Assembly: GCF_009727055.1 (NCBI RefSeq)
Contig: NC_052355.1
Span: 921,302-985,301, forward strand
Length of the DNA: 64,000 bases
Direction: 5' to 3'
Source: Benincasa hispida
Taxonomy: Eukaryota > Streptophyta > Magnoliopsida > Cucurbitales > Cucurbitaceae
In this document: positions 43,901-56,632 of the stretch, one piece after another
Position numbering within the stretch: position 1 is the stretch's first letter
Layout of the letters: every line of letters begins with the position of its first letter
The notes under the pieces: generated by a model
What the model was told of the DNA's origin: nothing
The model's input: only the letters and a program-made list of their open reading frames with translations
Database searches by the model: none
Translations under genes and position numbers: made by a program

Positions 43901-44946
43901 GAAGCGATGATACTAAATTTCATCATTTTTCTTTTTCTTCAGTCTTTGTGGGAATGGTGGTAGTAGTACCTTCACGATTTCGTGTTCCATAGGCTTAGAG
44001 GTGGACGCAACTTCTGGTTCCATCGTCTCAGGCTCTTCTGGTTCATTTTGTGTCAACGGGTTCATGGATTCCATCGCAATTGGATTGGTTCTACTCGGCT
44101 TCTTCTTTTCTTCCGCTATCATCTTTCCACTTCGCAAGGTCACTACTTGACATTGCTCCTTTCCTGTATTCCCCGGGTTGCGAGGGACCTCAGTTGAACT
44201 CGGCAGCATCCCTTACGGTCTATTTTTCAACTCTCCCGCAATCTATCCTATTTGGATCTTTAAATTGTGGATTGAATTCACCTGATTCTGGAGGACTGTC
44301 TCGTTCTTCTCAATGTATTGCTTTAATAGGCTCTCCAAAAAGGAAGATGGCGGTGCTTGCGAGCTGCTGGCTTGATGTTGCAGTTGATCGTTCGTTTGTT
44401 GGAAAATTCCTGGCGGTCCTTCTTTTTGCGCCATAGATTGATAACTTTATTGTTGGGTATTTTTCCAAGAGAAATTGGGGTGCTTTCTCCACCCGGGGTT
44501 GTATGTATTAGAGAAAGGATTGTTCTTTACGAAGTATATTGACTGCAGGTTCCTTAAACATTCTTCAATCAGATGCGATTCTCCATAAGTACACAACTCG
44601 TGCTCGTCTGTTCAATTGTGTTGACCTGCCCTCTTTGCATTCCAGGGTTGTTGATTGTGATGCCCTGTAATAGATTTATCATCGCATTCATTTGATTCTA
44701 TAGAGATGCGATGGCCTCATTGTTTGCATTTCCTTCTCGAATTTTTAGTCGTTGATCGCTTTCTTACCAATCTTCGTGATTCTTTGATATGCGATCAAGG
44801 ATATTCTTCGCCTCATCATAAGTTTTATCAAGCAGACTGATGCGTTATTTTATGCGGTGAAATAATGAAAGGAAATTGCGGTAATGGAAAATACATTGTG
44901 CAACAAGTTTTCTCAGTAGGACCCAAGTATGAACCCTACTGAGTTT

Positions 44947-44961
44947 CCTGGTAAGTCCAGG
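44947..44961 (-). other. Inner hairpin of gamma LTR
   Basis: CCTGG and CCAGG pair around TAAGT (as read on plus), extended by AGTT/AACT. It lies about 110 bases from the LTR end. Confidence 0.65.
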
Positions 44962-46505
44962 GTTGAACTCAGGGACTAAGGAAAACAATATGCGACAATA
45001 ATTTTGACATTAATTTGCGATAACCAATAAATCAAAGAGTTGTTGGGTTGTTGTTTACAGTATAAATGTATATGGCGAAGTTAAGAAAAGAGTTAATGAT
45101 ACAGAAGATGCGATGAATATGCGAGGAACAGGTTGAGAAGGGGTTTAGCTAACACTTCCTAGGATCCCGTTCATGTTATGCAATCAAGCTACACACATAA
45201 AATAGCAAATCATCTCTCAATGCAAATGCTATGGCTTCTAGTTTTAGAACGCATGCGATATATGCGATGATGTCTATAGGACCTACACATAAGCCTCTAT
45301 TCTTGTCTATGCGATGACAATTGACACTCACACATACAAGGCGACCACATAATACCATAACCTATCTCTAGGGTGCATGCGATGCATGTTGACAAACAGA
45401 GCTTATCTCTAAGTCTCTATCTCTTGCTTATGTAGATCTAATCTTGCTCTCTCGAGTCTAGATTCTAACCTAGCTCTCTCAAGTCTTAGGTTCTTCCTTT
45501 AAACTCTCTCTCGAGTAGCTCTAAAGGGGTGATGGGCACAACATAAGACAAGATGATCACATGCAATGAAAATCCTAGGTCATGTTAGCTAAGTTCTTAT
45601 CTCAACCCATTTGATAGATTTAGCTACTCACGCATGCTTTTAAGAGAGTGAACATATGTAGATAAGCAAGTTCCATTTTATAGATATATAATTGAAATAC
45701 AGAATGACAATGCGAAATAAGAATAAAGAGCTTGGTAGCAATCTCTTACTTCCCAAGGATTTTACACTGTTCTTCTCTACTCTGCTCAAAAGATAATCTT
45801 GCTCTCACAAGAGTCGGACCTCTCTCTATTTTTCCACGCCTCTTGGGTTCTCTCTCGATTTGACCAAAGCGATCTTTCGGCATCTCTTCCTTTCTATCGC
45901 TCTGCCTTCTAAATATATGAAAACTATGAACAAGACTACTTCTATCTATGGAGAAAATTGTCTAACTGAACGAACTTCTTCGCTGAAGGTGGCCTCTGGT
46001 ATTTATAGAGCTTCGGGGTGAAAGGCTTCTTCTCTCTTATGATTGCACTATTAGGATGGCATTAATTCTCTGTCTGATGCGCCGAATATTTGTCACCGAA
46101 AAGTTGAGTGTACTTGCTACAGTAGGTCGTTAACGGCTTGTCAACTTAATTCGGAATCGAGCGTCATCAGCTTTCTGTCCCATCGTGATTTATTATACTT
46201 TTCACCCGGATGCGCCCACCAAGATGCGCCGGCTCTATGTGGCAACCTTCTTGAGCAGATATTCGCGAGCACAAATGACCTCATAGCCTTCGTTAACATA
46301 ATCTCTTAATACGTTCGGCCGTTGATTTCTTTGGATCGCATTTTCCACCTTGCGTCAACACATATTCTGTACAAAAATACATAAGCTAACTGTTTTAATG
46401 CGATGGATGCATGCGATCGTAATATTGTGAACTTAATGCTTTTGGACGCAATATTGTATATTTTTATCAACGCAATCCTGCATTGTTTTATAACTTTATG
46501 CTGTA

Positions 46506-46529
46506 ATAACGTGCATTTCTACTCGTTAT
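46506..46529 (-). other. Terminal hairpin of gamma LTR
   Basis: ATAACG pairs with CGTTAT. Inside, AGTA and TGCA flank a GAAA loop on the minus strand. It is at the LTR start. Confidence 0.65.
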
Positions 46530-47380
46530 CACAAACCACCAGCTACTGCCGCATTGGCAGCTGTCTGTAATGCAGGGTTCAAACCGTGATAAAATATCTC
46601 CATCTGGAGGCAATCTGGTAATCCGTTATGCAAACAATCTCGCACCAATCTCTTAAACCTCGCCCATGCGTCGTTGAGCGATTCGTCAATTTCTTGTTCG
46701 AAATTCGTGATTAACTTCCTTCTTCTTGCATTCTCTGTAGGAAGGAAGTATTTCTTCATCAACTTCTCTACAACTTATTCCCACGAAGTTATCTCCCCTA
46801 GTTTGAGGGAATATGCCCATTTCCTTGCTTGATCGCATAACGAAAAGTGGAACAACCTTAGTCAAACTTCTTCAGCAGAGATATTCGAGAACACAAACGT
46901 GTTACAGATTTCAATGAAACTCTGAAGATGGGCATGTGGATCCGTGCCACACGTTCCACCAATCTGTCTAACTGTCTGGATCATCTGTAACATAACTAGC
47001 TTTATCTCAAACCTCGATCCATCCAAAGCTGGCCTCATGATTCCTGGGGAGAAATCATATAGGTTAGGTGACGCATAGTCCCGGGTCTATTACGATCGTT
47101 CACTAGGAGAATAGGGTTTGCCATGATGTTGTTCGTGTTTGCGGCTCTTTCTTCTGGTTGTTCCGCCATTCTGGGATTTCTCTCTTGTTGTTGTCGGCAG
47201 TTGTTTCTCTGTTTTCTTTGAAATGTTCTTTCGATCTCTGGGTCAGAGTTGGACTCAAGAACGTGTCCTTCACTCATGCGATGCCTACTTTTTCCTTACC
47301 AAAGGTATCGTAGTGCACAGAGGTCAAAAGTTGTAAAGAAAATCAAAAGGTTTACTGTTAGCACAATATGTACTGTCGTA

Positions 47381-47400
47381 GTCCCCGACAACGGCGCCAA
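47381..47400 (-). other. Primer-binding site of element E (tRNA-Asp)
   Basis: Minus strand TTGGCGCCGTTGTCGGGGAC differs by one base from the complement of the tRNA-Asp 3' end. It lies four bases inside from the LTR boundary at 47405. Confidence 0.9.
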
Positions 47401-47560
47401 AAACTTGCTGCGTTGTGAATGGTGATGCAATTATGGTATGAGTTTGCGGTGATGTGTTATGTGTTGAACATGCAAGTTTTCCTAATAAGACCCAAGTATA
47501 AGCCTCACTAGGTTTCCTAGTAAGTCCAGGGTCGAACATAGGGACTACTGAGTAAATATG

Positions 47561-49240
47561 TGATAAAGGGCAGAAATGCACGTTATCATAGTGCTAAGTT
47601 CTTAAACAATGTTGGCTTGCATTGATAAAAGATGTTAGATTGCGTCCAAAAAGCATCAATTTCATAATATTGCGGTCGCATGCGTTCATCGCATAGAAAT
47701 AGTTGATTTTTGTATTTTTATGCAGAATATGCGTTGACACAAGGCGAAAAGAGCAATCATAAGAAATCATTGGTCGAGCGCAACATTACCGCAAGGCTTT
47801 ACGGTGATTGTGTTCGCAAACATCTGCTCAAGAAGGATTGCAGCATAGAGACAGCACAACTTAGTGGGAAAATCTAGGTGAAAGGCATAATTAATCACGA
47901 TGGGATAGAAAGCTGATGACGATCGAATCCGAATTAAGCTGACAGCCGCTAACGATAATAAGTAAATTCAGCTTTTCGATGAGAATATATTCGGTGCATC
48001 AGTTAGGGAATTAAAGTCATCCCATCTGTGCAATCAGAAGAGAGAAGCCGCCTTCACCCCAAAGCTCTATAAATACCAGACGCATCCTTTAGAAAAGGGG
48101 TTCCAACCAGTTAACGAATTCACCTGTTCACCAACTTAGGAACTTTAGCCGTGTCCATTGTTTTCTTCTATCTTTAAGGCTGAGCAAGGGAAGAGTAGAG
48201 GCGTCGGAAGATTGCTCAGGGCAACTCGAAAGAGAACTCGGAGGCGTACAAGCAAAGAGCGGGCCGACTCTCGTGAGAACGAGATTATCTTTTGAACACG
48301 AGTAGAAAAGACAGTGTAAAAGCCTGGGACGCAAGAGATTGCTACCAGGCTCTTTATTCTATTCTTGCATTGTTGTTTTGTACTTCATCTTTAGATTTAT
48401 ACAATGGAAGTTCTTATTCTACATCTGTTCACTCTCTTCGCACGCATGAGTAGCTAAACTTGTAGAATGGGTTAAGAAGAACTAAGCTAACATGACCTAG
48501 GAAGTTCATTGCTTGTGATTATCTTGTGTTATGCTGTGCCAAACATCCCTTTAGAGCTACTCAAGAGAGAGTCTAAAGAAAGAACCTAAGACTTGAGAGA
48601 GCTAGGTTAGAATCTAGACTCGAGAAAGCAAGATTTGAACTGCATAAACAAGAGATAGGGACTTAGAGATAAGCTCTGTTTGTCAACCTGCATCGCATGC
48701 ATCCTAGAGATAGGAATGATATTATGTGGTTGTCTTATTTGTGTGTGTGTCATTTTGTCATCGCATAAATAAGAATAGAGGCTTATGTGTAGGTCCTATA
48801 GACTTATCACATATATCGCATGCGTTCTAGCCTTAGAAGTCATGGCATTCGCACCGAGAGGTGGTTTACTATTGTATGCATGTTGCATGATTGCATAGCA
48901 TGAACACATCCTAGGAAGTGTTAGCCGAAACTTTTCTCAACCCGTTCACCGCATACTCATCGCATCTTCCGTTTATTCAACTCTTTTCAGAGTCCACTGC
49001 ATTTGTTTATTTTTATTACTGCAAACATCAACCTCAACAACTATTGATTTATTTGGTTACCGCAAAGTTTTCCTAAAAATTACCATCGCAACCTGTTTTC
49101 CCAATTCCCTGAGTTCGACCCTGGACTTACCAGGAACTCAGTGGGGTTTACACTTGGATTTCACTGAGAAAACTTAAGTGCTCAACGCATTTTCATCATC
49201 GCATTTCATTCACAATTCCACATCATAAAATCATGCATCA
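47561..49240 (+). mobile_element. Gamma-family LTR-only insertion inside 5' LTR E
   Basis: TGATAAAGGGCAG to AATCATGCATCA, 1680 bp, with the perfect TSD ATATG (47556-47560, 49241-49245). It is in opposite orientation to its host LTR. TATA box at 48068-48075. Terminal stem TGATAA/TTATCA, inner stem CCTGG/CCAGG at 49120-49134 with outer CTGAGTT/AACTCAG. Confidence 0.92.
49120..49134 (+). other. Inner hairpin of gamma LTR, best copy
   Basis: CCTGG (49120-49124) and CCAGG (49130-49134) pair, with an outer CTGAGTT/AACTCAG stem separated by a CGA bulge. It gives 12 base pairs in all. Confidence 0.7.
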
Positions 49241-50168
49241 ATATGCGATAGCTACTTTGATTCTCTTGCGGTGGTGAAAACAAATAAGTTGGATGGTGTT
49301 TTGATAAAGAATATTTCCTATGCGATAGAGTTCGAACAAAGAGTTGATGAAATCAAGAGTTACAATGAGTATGCGGTGAACGGGTTGAGATGGGGTTTAG
49401 CTAACATTTCCTAAGATTATGTAAAAGTTATGCGATCATGCTACACACAAACAACAGCATGTCATCTCTAAATGCAAATGCCATAATTTCTATTTCTAGG
49501 ACGCATGCGATGTATACGAAAAAGTCGATAGGACTTATGTCTAAGCCTCTATTCTTGTCTATGCGATGATGAATGATGCACACATACACAAGGTGACTGC
49601 ATACTATCATATCCTATTTCTAGGGTGCATGCAATGTGTAAATAGTGATAAAACTTATGTCTAAATTTCTATTTCTTGCTTATGCGGTTCTAATCTGACT
49701 CTCTCAAGTCTAGATTCTATCTTTAGGCTACTCTCTCAAGTATCTCTAAAGGGTGAATCACGCATACATAAGACAAGATGATCGCATAAAATGTAAATCT
49801 TAGGTCATGCTAGCTAAGTACTTCTCAAACCATTCGAAAATTTAGCTACTCATGCAAAGTATGGAGAGATTGAACATAGTTTGAAATGAGATATCCATTT
49901 TCTATAAATAAAATGTTGGATACAAAATAGCAATGGAATGTAGAGATAAGAAGTCCGGTAGCAATGTCTTGCTTCCCGTGGCCTTTTACACTGTCTTTTT
50001 CACTCCAACTCTATCTAGATGAATATTCTTGCTCTCGCAACTGTTGGCCCTCTCTTCTTGTAGCGCTTTCCGACAGTCTCTCGATCTTTCCGGGAATGAT
50101 CTCTCGGCTTCTTCGTCTTCTAGCTCGTCTTGGTCCACTAAATCTAAGGCTCGTCTTCGTCCGGTAGC

Positions 50169-52560
50169 AATATTTATTTGATGCAACGAAAGTCTAAATC
50201 TTTTTAAAAGTTCAGAGAGTTTAAGGTTGAAGTTGAAAATGCATTGGATAGACGGATTAAGACACTTCGATCAGATTGAGGTGGAGAGTGTTTGGATTCG
50301 GGGTTCCAGGACCATTTAATAGAACATGAAATCGTTTCCCAACTCTCAGTGTTGGGTACACCTTAGCAGAATGGTGTAGTAGAGAGGAGAAACAGAACTT
50401 TGTTGGACATGGTTCGATCGATGATGAGTTACGCTTCCTTACCAGACTCGTTTTGGGGTTTTGCAGTGGAGACTGTAGTGTATATACTCAATTGTGTTCC
50501 TTCCAAGAGTGTTGTGAAAACACCTTTGGAGTTGTGGAATGGTCATAAAGCTAGTTTATGTCACTTCCACATATGGGGTTGCCCAGCACATGTGCTTGAG
50601 GCTAATCAAAAGAAATTGGAACCATGATCGAGGTTGTGCCTCTTTATAGGCTACCTCAAAGGTACACGAGGGGGTTACTTTTATGATCCAATGAAAAATA
50701 AAGCCTTTTTGTCAACAAATGCTACCTTTCTAGAGGAGGATCATATTAGGGAGCACAGTCCACGGATTAAGATCTGTTACGTGAGTTTTCCAACGAAACT
50801 ACTGAAACTTCAACAAGAGTTGTTGAAGGGTCTGCTTCATTAGCAAGAGTTGTTGATGATAGTTCATCTGGTAGGTCGGTTCCACCTCAAGATTTGAGGG
50901 AACCTCGACATAATGGGAGGGTTATGAACCCACCTGTTCGCTATATGGGTTTCACGAAAATCCTGGCTATGCTAGCCGATGGCGACGTTGAGGATCCTTT
51001 GTCTTATCAGAAGGCAATGAAGGATGCTGACCGGGATGAATGGGTCAAAGCCATGGATCTCGAGCTGGAGTCAATGTACTTCAACTCAGTGTTGGATCTT
51101 GTAGATCAGCCTGATGGGGTAAGACCTATAGGTTACAAATGGATCTACAAGAGGAAACGGGGTGCCGATGGGAAAGTGCAAAATTTCAAGGCTCGACTTG
51201 TGGCAAGGGGTTATACCCAGGTGGAGGGAGTCGACTATAAGGAGACTTTCTCACATGTTGCCATGTTGAAGTCGATCCGCATCCTCCTGTCCATTTCCGC
51301 TTATTATGATTATGAGATTTAGCAAATGGACGTCAAGACTGCCTTTCTGAATGGTAATCTTGAGGAGACCATTTATATGGTGCAGCCCGACGGATTCATT
51401 GCCCAAGGTCAAGAGCAAAAAGTTTGCAAACTGAATCATCCATTTATGGGCTAAAACAGGCGTCTCGATCTTGGAACATTCAGTTTGATACTGCGATCAA
51501 ATCGTACGGCTTTAACCAAAATGTTGATGAGCCTAGTGTCTACAAGAAAATCATCAACAGTTCAATAGTTTTCCTAGTGTTATATGTAGACAATATCCTA
51601 CTCATTGGGAATGATGTAGGACTACTGACTGCAGTTAAGAACTGGCTCCCGTCCCAATTCCAAATGAAATATTTGGGAGAGGCTCAATTTGTTCTTGGTA
51701 TTCAAATCTTTCGAGATCGAAAGAACAAAGTGCTAGCACTATCTCAAGCATCGTACATTGACAAGATGTTGCTCAAGTACCCGATGCAGAACTCCGAAAG
51801 GGGCCTACTGTCATTCAGGCATGGAGTTACTTTGTCTAAGGAAATGTATCCTAAGAAGCCTTAGGAGGTTGAGGAGATGAGATGGGTCCCATATGCATCT
51901 GCCATTGGCAGTTTGATGTATGTGATGCTCTATACTAGACCAGACATCTACTATGCTATGGGAATAGTCAATAGGTATCAATCTAACCCAGGACAGGGTC
52001 ACTAGACCGTAGTCAAGAACATCCTCAAGTATCTTCGGAGAACAAGGGACTACATGCTCATGTATGGACTAGGGATTTGATCCTTACTGAATACACGGAT
52101 TCTGAATTTCAGACTGATAAGAACTCTAGGAAGTCCACTTTAGGGTTAGTCTTTACTCTTACAAAGGAGCAATAGTGTGGCGAAGCATTAAGCAGGGTAC
52201 ATCATCGACTCTACGACGAAGGTCGAGTACGTAACGGCTTATGAAGCTACTAAAGAGGTCGTTTGGCTCAGAAAGTTCTTGACAAATCTAAAAGTTATTC
52301 CAGACATGTCTAGGCCCATCACTCTCTATTGTGACAATATTGGTGCTGTGGCGAACTCCAGAGAGCCCAGGAGTCACAAGTGCGACAAACATATATAGCG
52401 AAAGTATCATCTCATCCACAAGATAGTGCATCGAGGAGACATGATAGTCACGAAGATCGCTTCGGAGCACAACTTTGCTGACCCATTTATGAAGGCTCTC
52501 ACGGCTACAGTTTTTAAGGGACACCTTCAGAGCATGGGTCTGTGGGACTGCCCACGACTT
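50169..52560 (+). pseudogene. Copia A integrase, RT and RNase H, decayed
   Basis: Integrase resumes mid-core: TLRSD-stop-GGE (second Asp), [22 protein letters not shown] (catalytic Glu kept), [90 protein letters not shown] one-base shift lies near 51430. Then SIYGLKQASRSWN and LVLYVDNILLIGND follow. The catalytic box is YVDN at 51583-51594, so the last Asp is lost. RNase H (52005-52560) has many stops but keeps the VEYVTAYEATKEVVWLRKFL and ITLYCDNIGAVA wording. The upstream part of the integrase is missing at the E junction. Confidence 0.88.
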
Positions 52561-52568
52561 GACTAGGG

Positions 52569-52665
52569 AAAGTGGGAGATATTTTGTACTGGGCCTTAGT
52601 GCCTTTGTTTATTTTTTTGTACTAGTTGTTTGTACACCCCACTCGCTTTAGGACAAGTAGGAGAT
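52569..52665 (+). other. Two polypurine tracts before 3' LTR A
   Basis: AAAGTGGGAGAT (52569-52580) and CAAGTAGGAGAT (52654-52665) occur. The second touches the LTR start at 52666. Confidence 0.7.
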
Positions 52666-52957
52666 TGTTGGGGATGATGCCCTAAACACTCGTTGGGTCC
52701 TGTAGTTTGTAAACACAGTATTGAACAAACACTTGTGATGTAATAATATATGATATTTTCTTCAATTTTGTCTATGGAACATTGGATGTTTTATTTGCTT
52801 TACCACAAACCAATAAACTACGATCTCTGGTTGTCGTTGTAACTTAAGCATGTATGTGGAGACAACAGGTGGATCATGCCTTAAGTGATAACCAAAATGG
52901 TCTGTAATATTTGAATATAGGAGGGAAACCTTATCCTGGTAACGCTATGGATGCGGC

Positions 52958-54931
52958 TGATGACATGCAAAAATGCACGTCATCTTAGGCCTTTTATTTA
53001 GAATTATGAGGGCTATTAAGCAGAATATGCAGCAATTATGTTAGGAATTCATGAGAAAATGAGTTTGCATCGTTCAGCATGAGGAATCTCGGCTAACCCA
53101 CTATTATGCGTTATTATGCGTTCAATTGTCTATTTTTATAGCTAACGCAGGAACAGGATGTAAATGCAGAAGCCAAGCTATCGCATAGACGACCGCATGC
53201 AGAGAAACTCTCCATTGCAAAGGCGAGCGCATACGATCAATGCATGGGTGTTGCAATAATCAACCACATGCGTCCATCGCATAGGAATGGTCATCGTGTA
53301 GAAGTTGTGGTAATCAAGTGAATGCGATCACTGCACGATTGTGGCTACACGATAAACCATAATAGTGGGATGACCGCAAGGTTGGTGGGATGAACGCATC
53401 AACTCATATTTCGAGAAAATCAAAAGATGATGTTGACATTTCACCTACCACGCCGTTAGCAGCAGAGATTTAGAAAAATACTAACGCACCATAAATGTCA
53501 GAATCAGAGCAGTCCATTAATGTTGTCAGCGATCAAGCTCTATAAATAGAAGCCAATGAGCAGAATTTCAGATCATCCAGGGTTTTCGCCCAAGGTTCGG
53601 CCTTCGGGTGGATCCTTGTGATCCAGACGAACGCGTTAGAGGAAAGCTTGAGAGTTCTTCACCTCCTTCATCCATTCCGAGTGACGACCGGAGCTTTCGC
53701 CAGAGTTAGACCTCAAGAGAGTCAACTCCATCGCCCTTCCATGGCACCACTGGCAACCTTGACACACATCTGTTGGAAGCAAGACATTGTTTCCAGCTGG
53801 TCATTTCATTTTCTCTTCTTTTCTTGTATTGTATTGTACTACATTTTGGATTAAGAAATTAATACATTGTGTGTTCAATGCATTTCTATGTTTCCTTTGA
53901 TTCCATCTCCATCCTCCTTTACTTAGCATCTTTAACATTCATTGCATCACTTATTGAGATTGCTAGAGTATCGTATACTTAGTCATGCGGATTAGAGATA
54001 TGAAGCATGTAGCAAACCACCGGAAGGTGTGCGTTGTGTGAGTGTGTGAGAAAACCTTATTTGCTTAGTGTGAAGCTGTAGCAACGCCTGTCCATAGGCG
54101 GATGCAATGCTTGTCTATGAGTAAAGTCAGCAACAAACAACTGCCCGGGAGGGTAAGTGGTTGGTCGCATTAAGCAATGTAAGCATGTATTCACTAGAGA
54201 TAGGAATAATCTTACGTCAACCAGGCTTTTGCGGTTACTTTGTCTTATGTATGTGTCCATCACACCTTTAGAGCTACTCGGGAGAGAGTCTAAAGAAAGA
54301 ACCTAAGACTCGGGAGAACTAGGTTAGAATCGATGCTCGGGAGAGCTAGATTAAGATTGCATAAGCAAGAATGGAGACTTAGGAATAAGTTTCGTTTGCT
54401 AATACAAATCACGTGCACTTGTGGCATGCGTGTATGGCATGAACGCATCAGCTTGCGTTGGCTGAGGTTGCCCTTGCGATCAATCTTAAGGGTTGCGATG
54501 AAGACATCCTCACACTTTATCTATTTTCCATGCATTTACTACCCGTCAATAGTTGTCTGTCTCTACCTCTCATGCATACTTCTCATTGCGTTGTCTGTTA
54601 GTTAGAAATAGGAGTAGTTTATAGCATATACCCTCTATCATTCTTTTATTCAACCGCCGCAAACACATCACCGCATAGCATTTAGTTACAAGTCCCTGAG
54701 TTTGACCACACATCACCCGAGAAACTTGTGTTCGCGTTATACTTGGTGTGAGCGTAAGAAAACTTGTGACCGAAATGCATGGTCATCGCATACATTTGTT
54801 AATGCATATTGTAAGTCTAACACATGACCACCGACGCATGATAATCAATGCATACATTAAAAACATGCATCGCATATTGCGTCCTTCTAATTTTAGTCAT
54901 CAAGTCTTTGACGGCTAATTTTTCATCACCA
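52958..54931 (+). mobile_element. Delta-family LTR-only insertion in 3' LTR A
   Basis: TGATGACATGCAAAAATGC to TTTCATCACCA, 1974 bp, flanked by GCGGC (52953-52957) and GTGGC (54932-54936). The host reads GATGCGGCCCACTTTG when it is removed, as at 4870-4890. TATA box at 53541-53549. The inner hairpin is broken here (CCACA facing CCGAG). Confidence 0.9.
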
Positions 54932-56632
54932 GTGGCCCACTTTGTAGAATAGTTACAAATGTTGTGACTTGCTATAGATGGTCTAATCCTGATCATTCAT
55001 GTGGAGACATGTGAGCGGGGGCATCCTATACAAAGGAGTTTGTATAAGACCGGACCACAAAGTGTTATAATCTCGTTATATATAACATCGTTCATGACAG
55101 AGACTTCACTTCACTAGGATGACCATATGTAACATGACCTCAATCTTGAGTGAGTTGGGAACTCTTGCCTTTGATGGCGGTCCTTTGATTTCCATGGGTA
55201 CGAGTGGTCAGATCGTCGACTCAAACCTACCACTTTGAGAATTCGTCTGATTTAGGAGCTGGGAACTCAGTTACACAAGATGGAATTCGCTCCTTCCTCG
55301 AAGCAAGGGTAAGTAGATAGATTTCTCCCTTAAGGGCTGATTCTGGGACTTGAACGATGTGGCGCCATACACATTCTCATGGCCCGAGAGGTGTCCACAC
55401 TTAGTAGGACTATGTTGTACTGTTCTTTAGAGAGATCAATGATACTTAAGGAGTTAAATGTAACTACAGAGGCAAAACGGTAAATTGGCCCAGCTTTACT
55501 TACGAGCATCTGTGAAGGGTTATCGTACTGTTGATTGATTATATTTGATGGACACAGAAATATATCTGTGGTGAAAAGAGTGCAGCTGTCGATCTTTAGT
55601 AGAATGTCTGGCAGTTAACGGATGGTAGATCTCATGGCTAAAGAGTTTAGTCAGCTATTCACATACCATTGGAGCTTCGAGCCATAGGTCCATAAGGTCC
55701 CCTTGGTAGCTCAATAGATTCAAGTTGAGAATCAATTTTTGGGTCAGTTTGAAGTGTTCAATATGACAAGAGAGAGTTCGATTGTATATGATATGATTGA
55801 ACTGGTTAGTTATATATGATATAGTTGACATGATGTATAAGATACATTAAGTCGAGGAAAATGACATAAATATGATTTATATCTAGTAGAGGAGAAAAGG
55901 ACTATGGTTCATATGTTGCATATAATGTGATATTAAACCATAAGTTACAAATATAATAAAATTATATTTATTTTTTTAATTTAAACAATTATGGGATAGT
56001 TGTTTGCAGTTTTTTCTTTGTAACCAAATGAGTTAGTGGGAGGTTGCATTCAGTTTTCGTAACTAAAGGATAAAATGAATTTTTTTTTCATTTTGCAAGA
56101 TATCAGACATTCGCTCACCGATTGAGTACACTGCCTATCGCATAGCAAACCGAGAGCATACACGACAGCTCAAAGTTTCTAAACGATCATGTACACGCGC
56201 ACATTTCCTAAACAATCACATAGAATTTCCAAAACAATCGTCTAGCTTTTTCTACGCGATCGTGCACCCGAGCATTTTACTAAACGACCGTCTATACGAT
56301 CAAGCCCCTTTTACTACACGATCGTGTACCTTTACCTAAATGATCAAGCATCTGTCTATACGATAGACTCGATATCTCCCACTTGCTTGGTCGTGGTAAA
56401 TGATCGTTCCTTCCTCCTTCCCTCTACCAAATCCAACAGAGCCCACACATCCCAGATTTTACTCCGAGAATACCGAGGGTTTAGAGTGGTAGTGTCTACT
56501 CTGCTGCTTTTTCGTGAGGAGTCCGTTCGTGGGTAGACGATAATGAGTTTGGTGGACGATCTCAGCGACAGCGTGATTTTCTTCCTTTGATGATAGCGAG
56601 ATTTCTGCAAAGAAAAGTTCTTCAACTGGTAT

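Larger units (their letters stand above)
44838..46531 (-). mobile_element. Gamma-family LTR-only insertion inside E gag
   Basis: TGATGCGTTATTTTATG to ACTCGTTATCA, 1694 bp. Flanks are CAGAC (44833-44837) and CAAAC (46532-46536). The gag frame (AVAGGLLDKTYDEAK) is restored by its removal. Minus-strand TATA at 46000-46007. It is the same LTR family as E itself, so E-type elements jumped into their own kind. Confidence 0.9.
43910..47277 (-). pseudogene. Element E gag, split by a gamma LTR
   Basis: Minus from about 47277. An N-terminal charged region leads to LDGSRFEIKLVMLQMIQTV and GTDPHAHLQSFIEICNTF, with stops. Then the gag core KYFLPTENARRRKLITNFEQEIDESLNDAWARFKRLVRDC and GLPDCLQMEIFYHGLNPALQT (46529-46762). 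The frame crosses the gamma LTR (44838-46531), continuing LLDKTYDEAKNILDRISKNHEDW. It then runs to the NPFSNTYNPGWRKHPNFSW segment (about 44470-44540) and QVVTLRSGK...PPFPQRLKKKK (43913-44209). Gag forms the particle. Several stops and frame changes are present. Confidence 0.84.
14544..50147 (-). mobile_element. Element E: Athila-type Ty3/gypsy retrotransposon, heavily nested
   Basis: Read right to left it runs: 5' LTR (50147 to 47405), tRNA-Asp PBS (47400-47381), gag, protease, RT, RNase H, integrase, a non-coding tail, PPT, 3' LTR (16190 to 14544). RT before integrase marks Ty3/gypsy. The PBS, the protease DLGA motif and the gag/integrase wording point to the Athila lineage. It is split by a delta LTR (16630-18946), a beta LTR (20286-22082), copia D, chromovirus G and a gamma LTR (44838-46531). 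Each split joins the interrupted reading frame or sequence when removed, except at G, where RT sequence is lost. Its 5' LTR is truncated at about 50147. Confidence 0.85.
47405..50147 (-). mobile_element. 5' LTR of element E, truncated and split
   Basis: The blocks 47405-47560 and 49246-50147 match 3' LTR E (14544 to about 15600). About 590 bases at the LTR start (right side) are missing where the text passes into copia A integrase between 50147 and 50168. A second gamma LTR lies inside at 47561-49240. Confidence 0.85.

Noticed and set aside
47405..49240. A complete nested element within 5' LTR E
   Set aside because: Single LTR with perfect ATATG duplications and no internal sequence, so an LTR-only insertion is the simpler reading.
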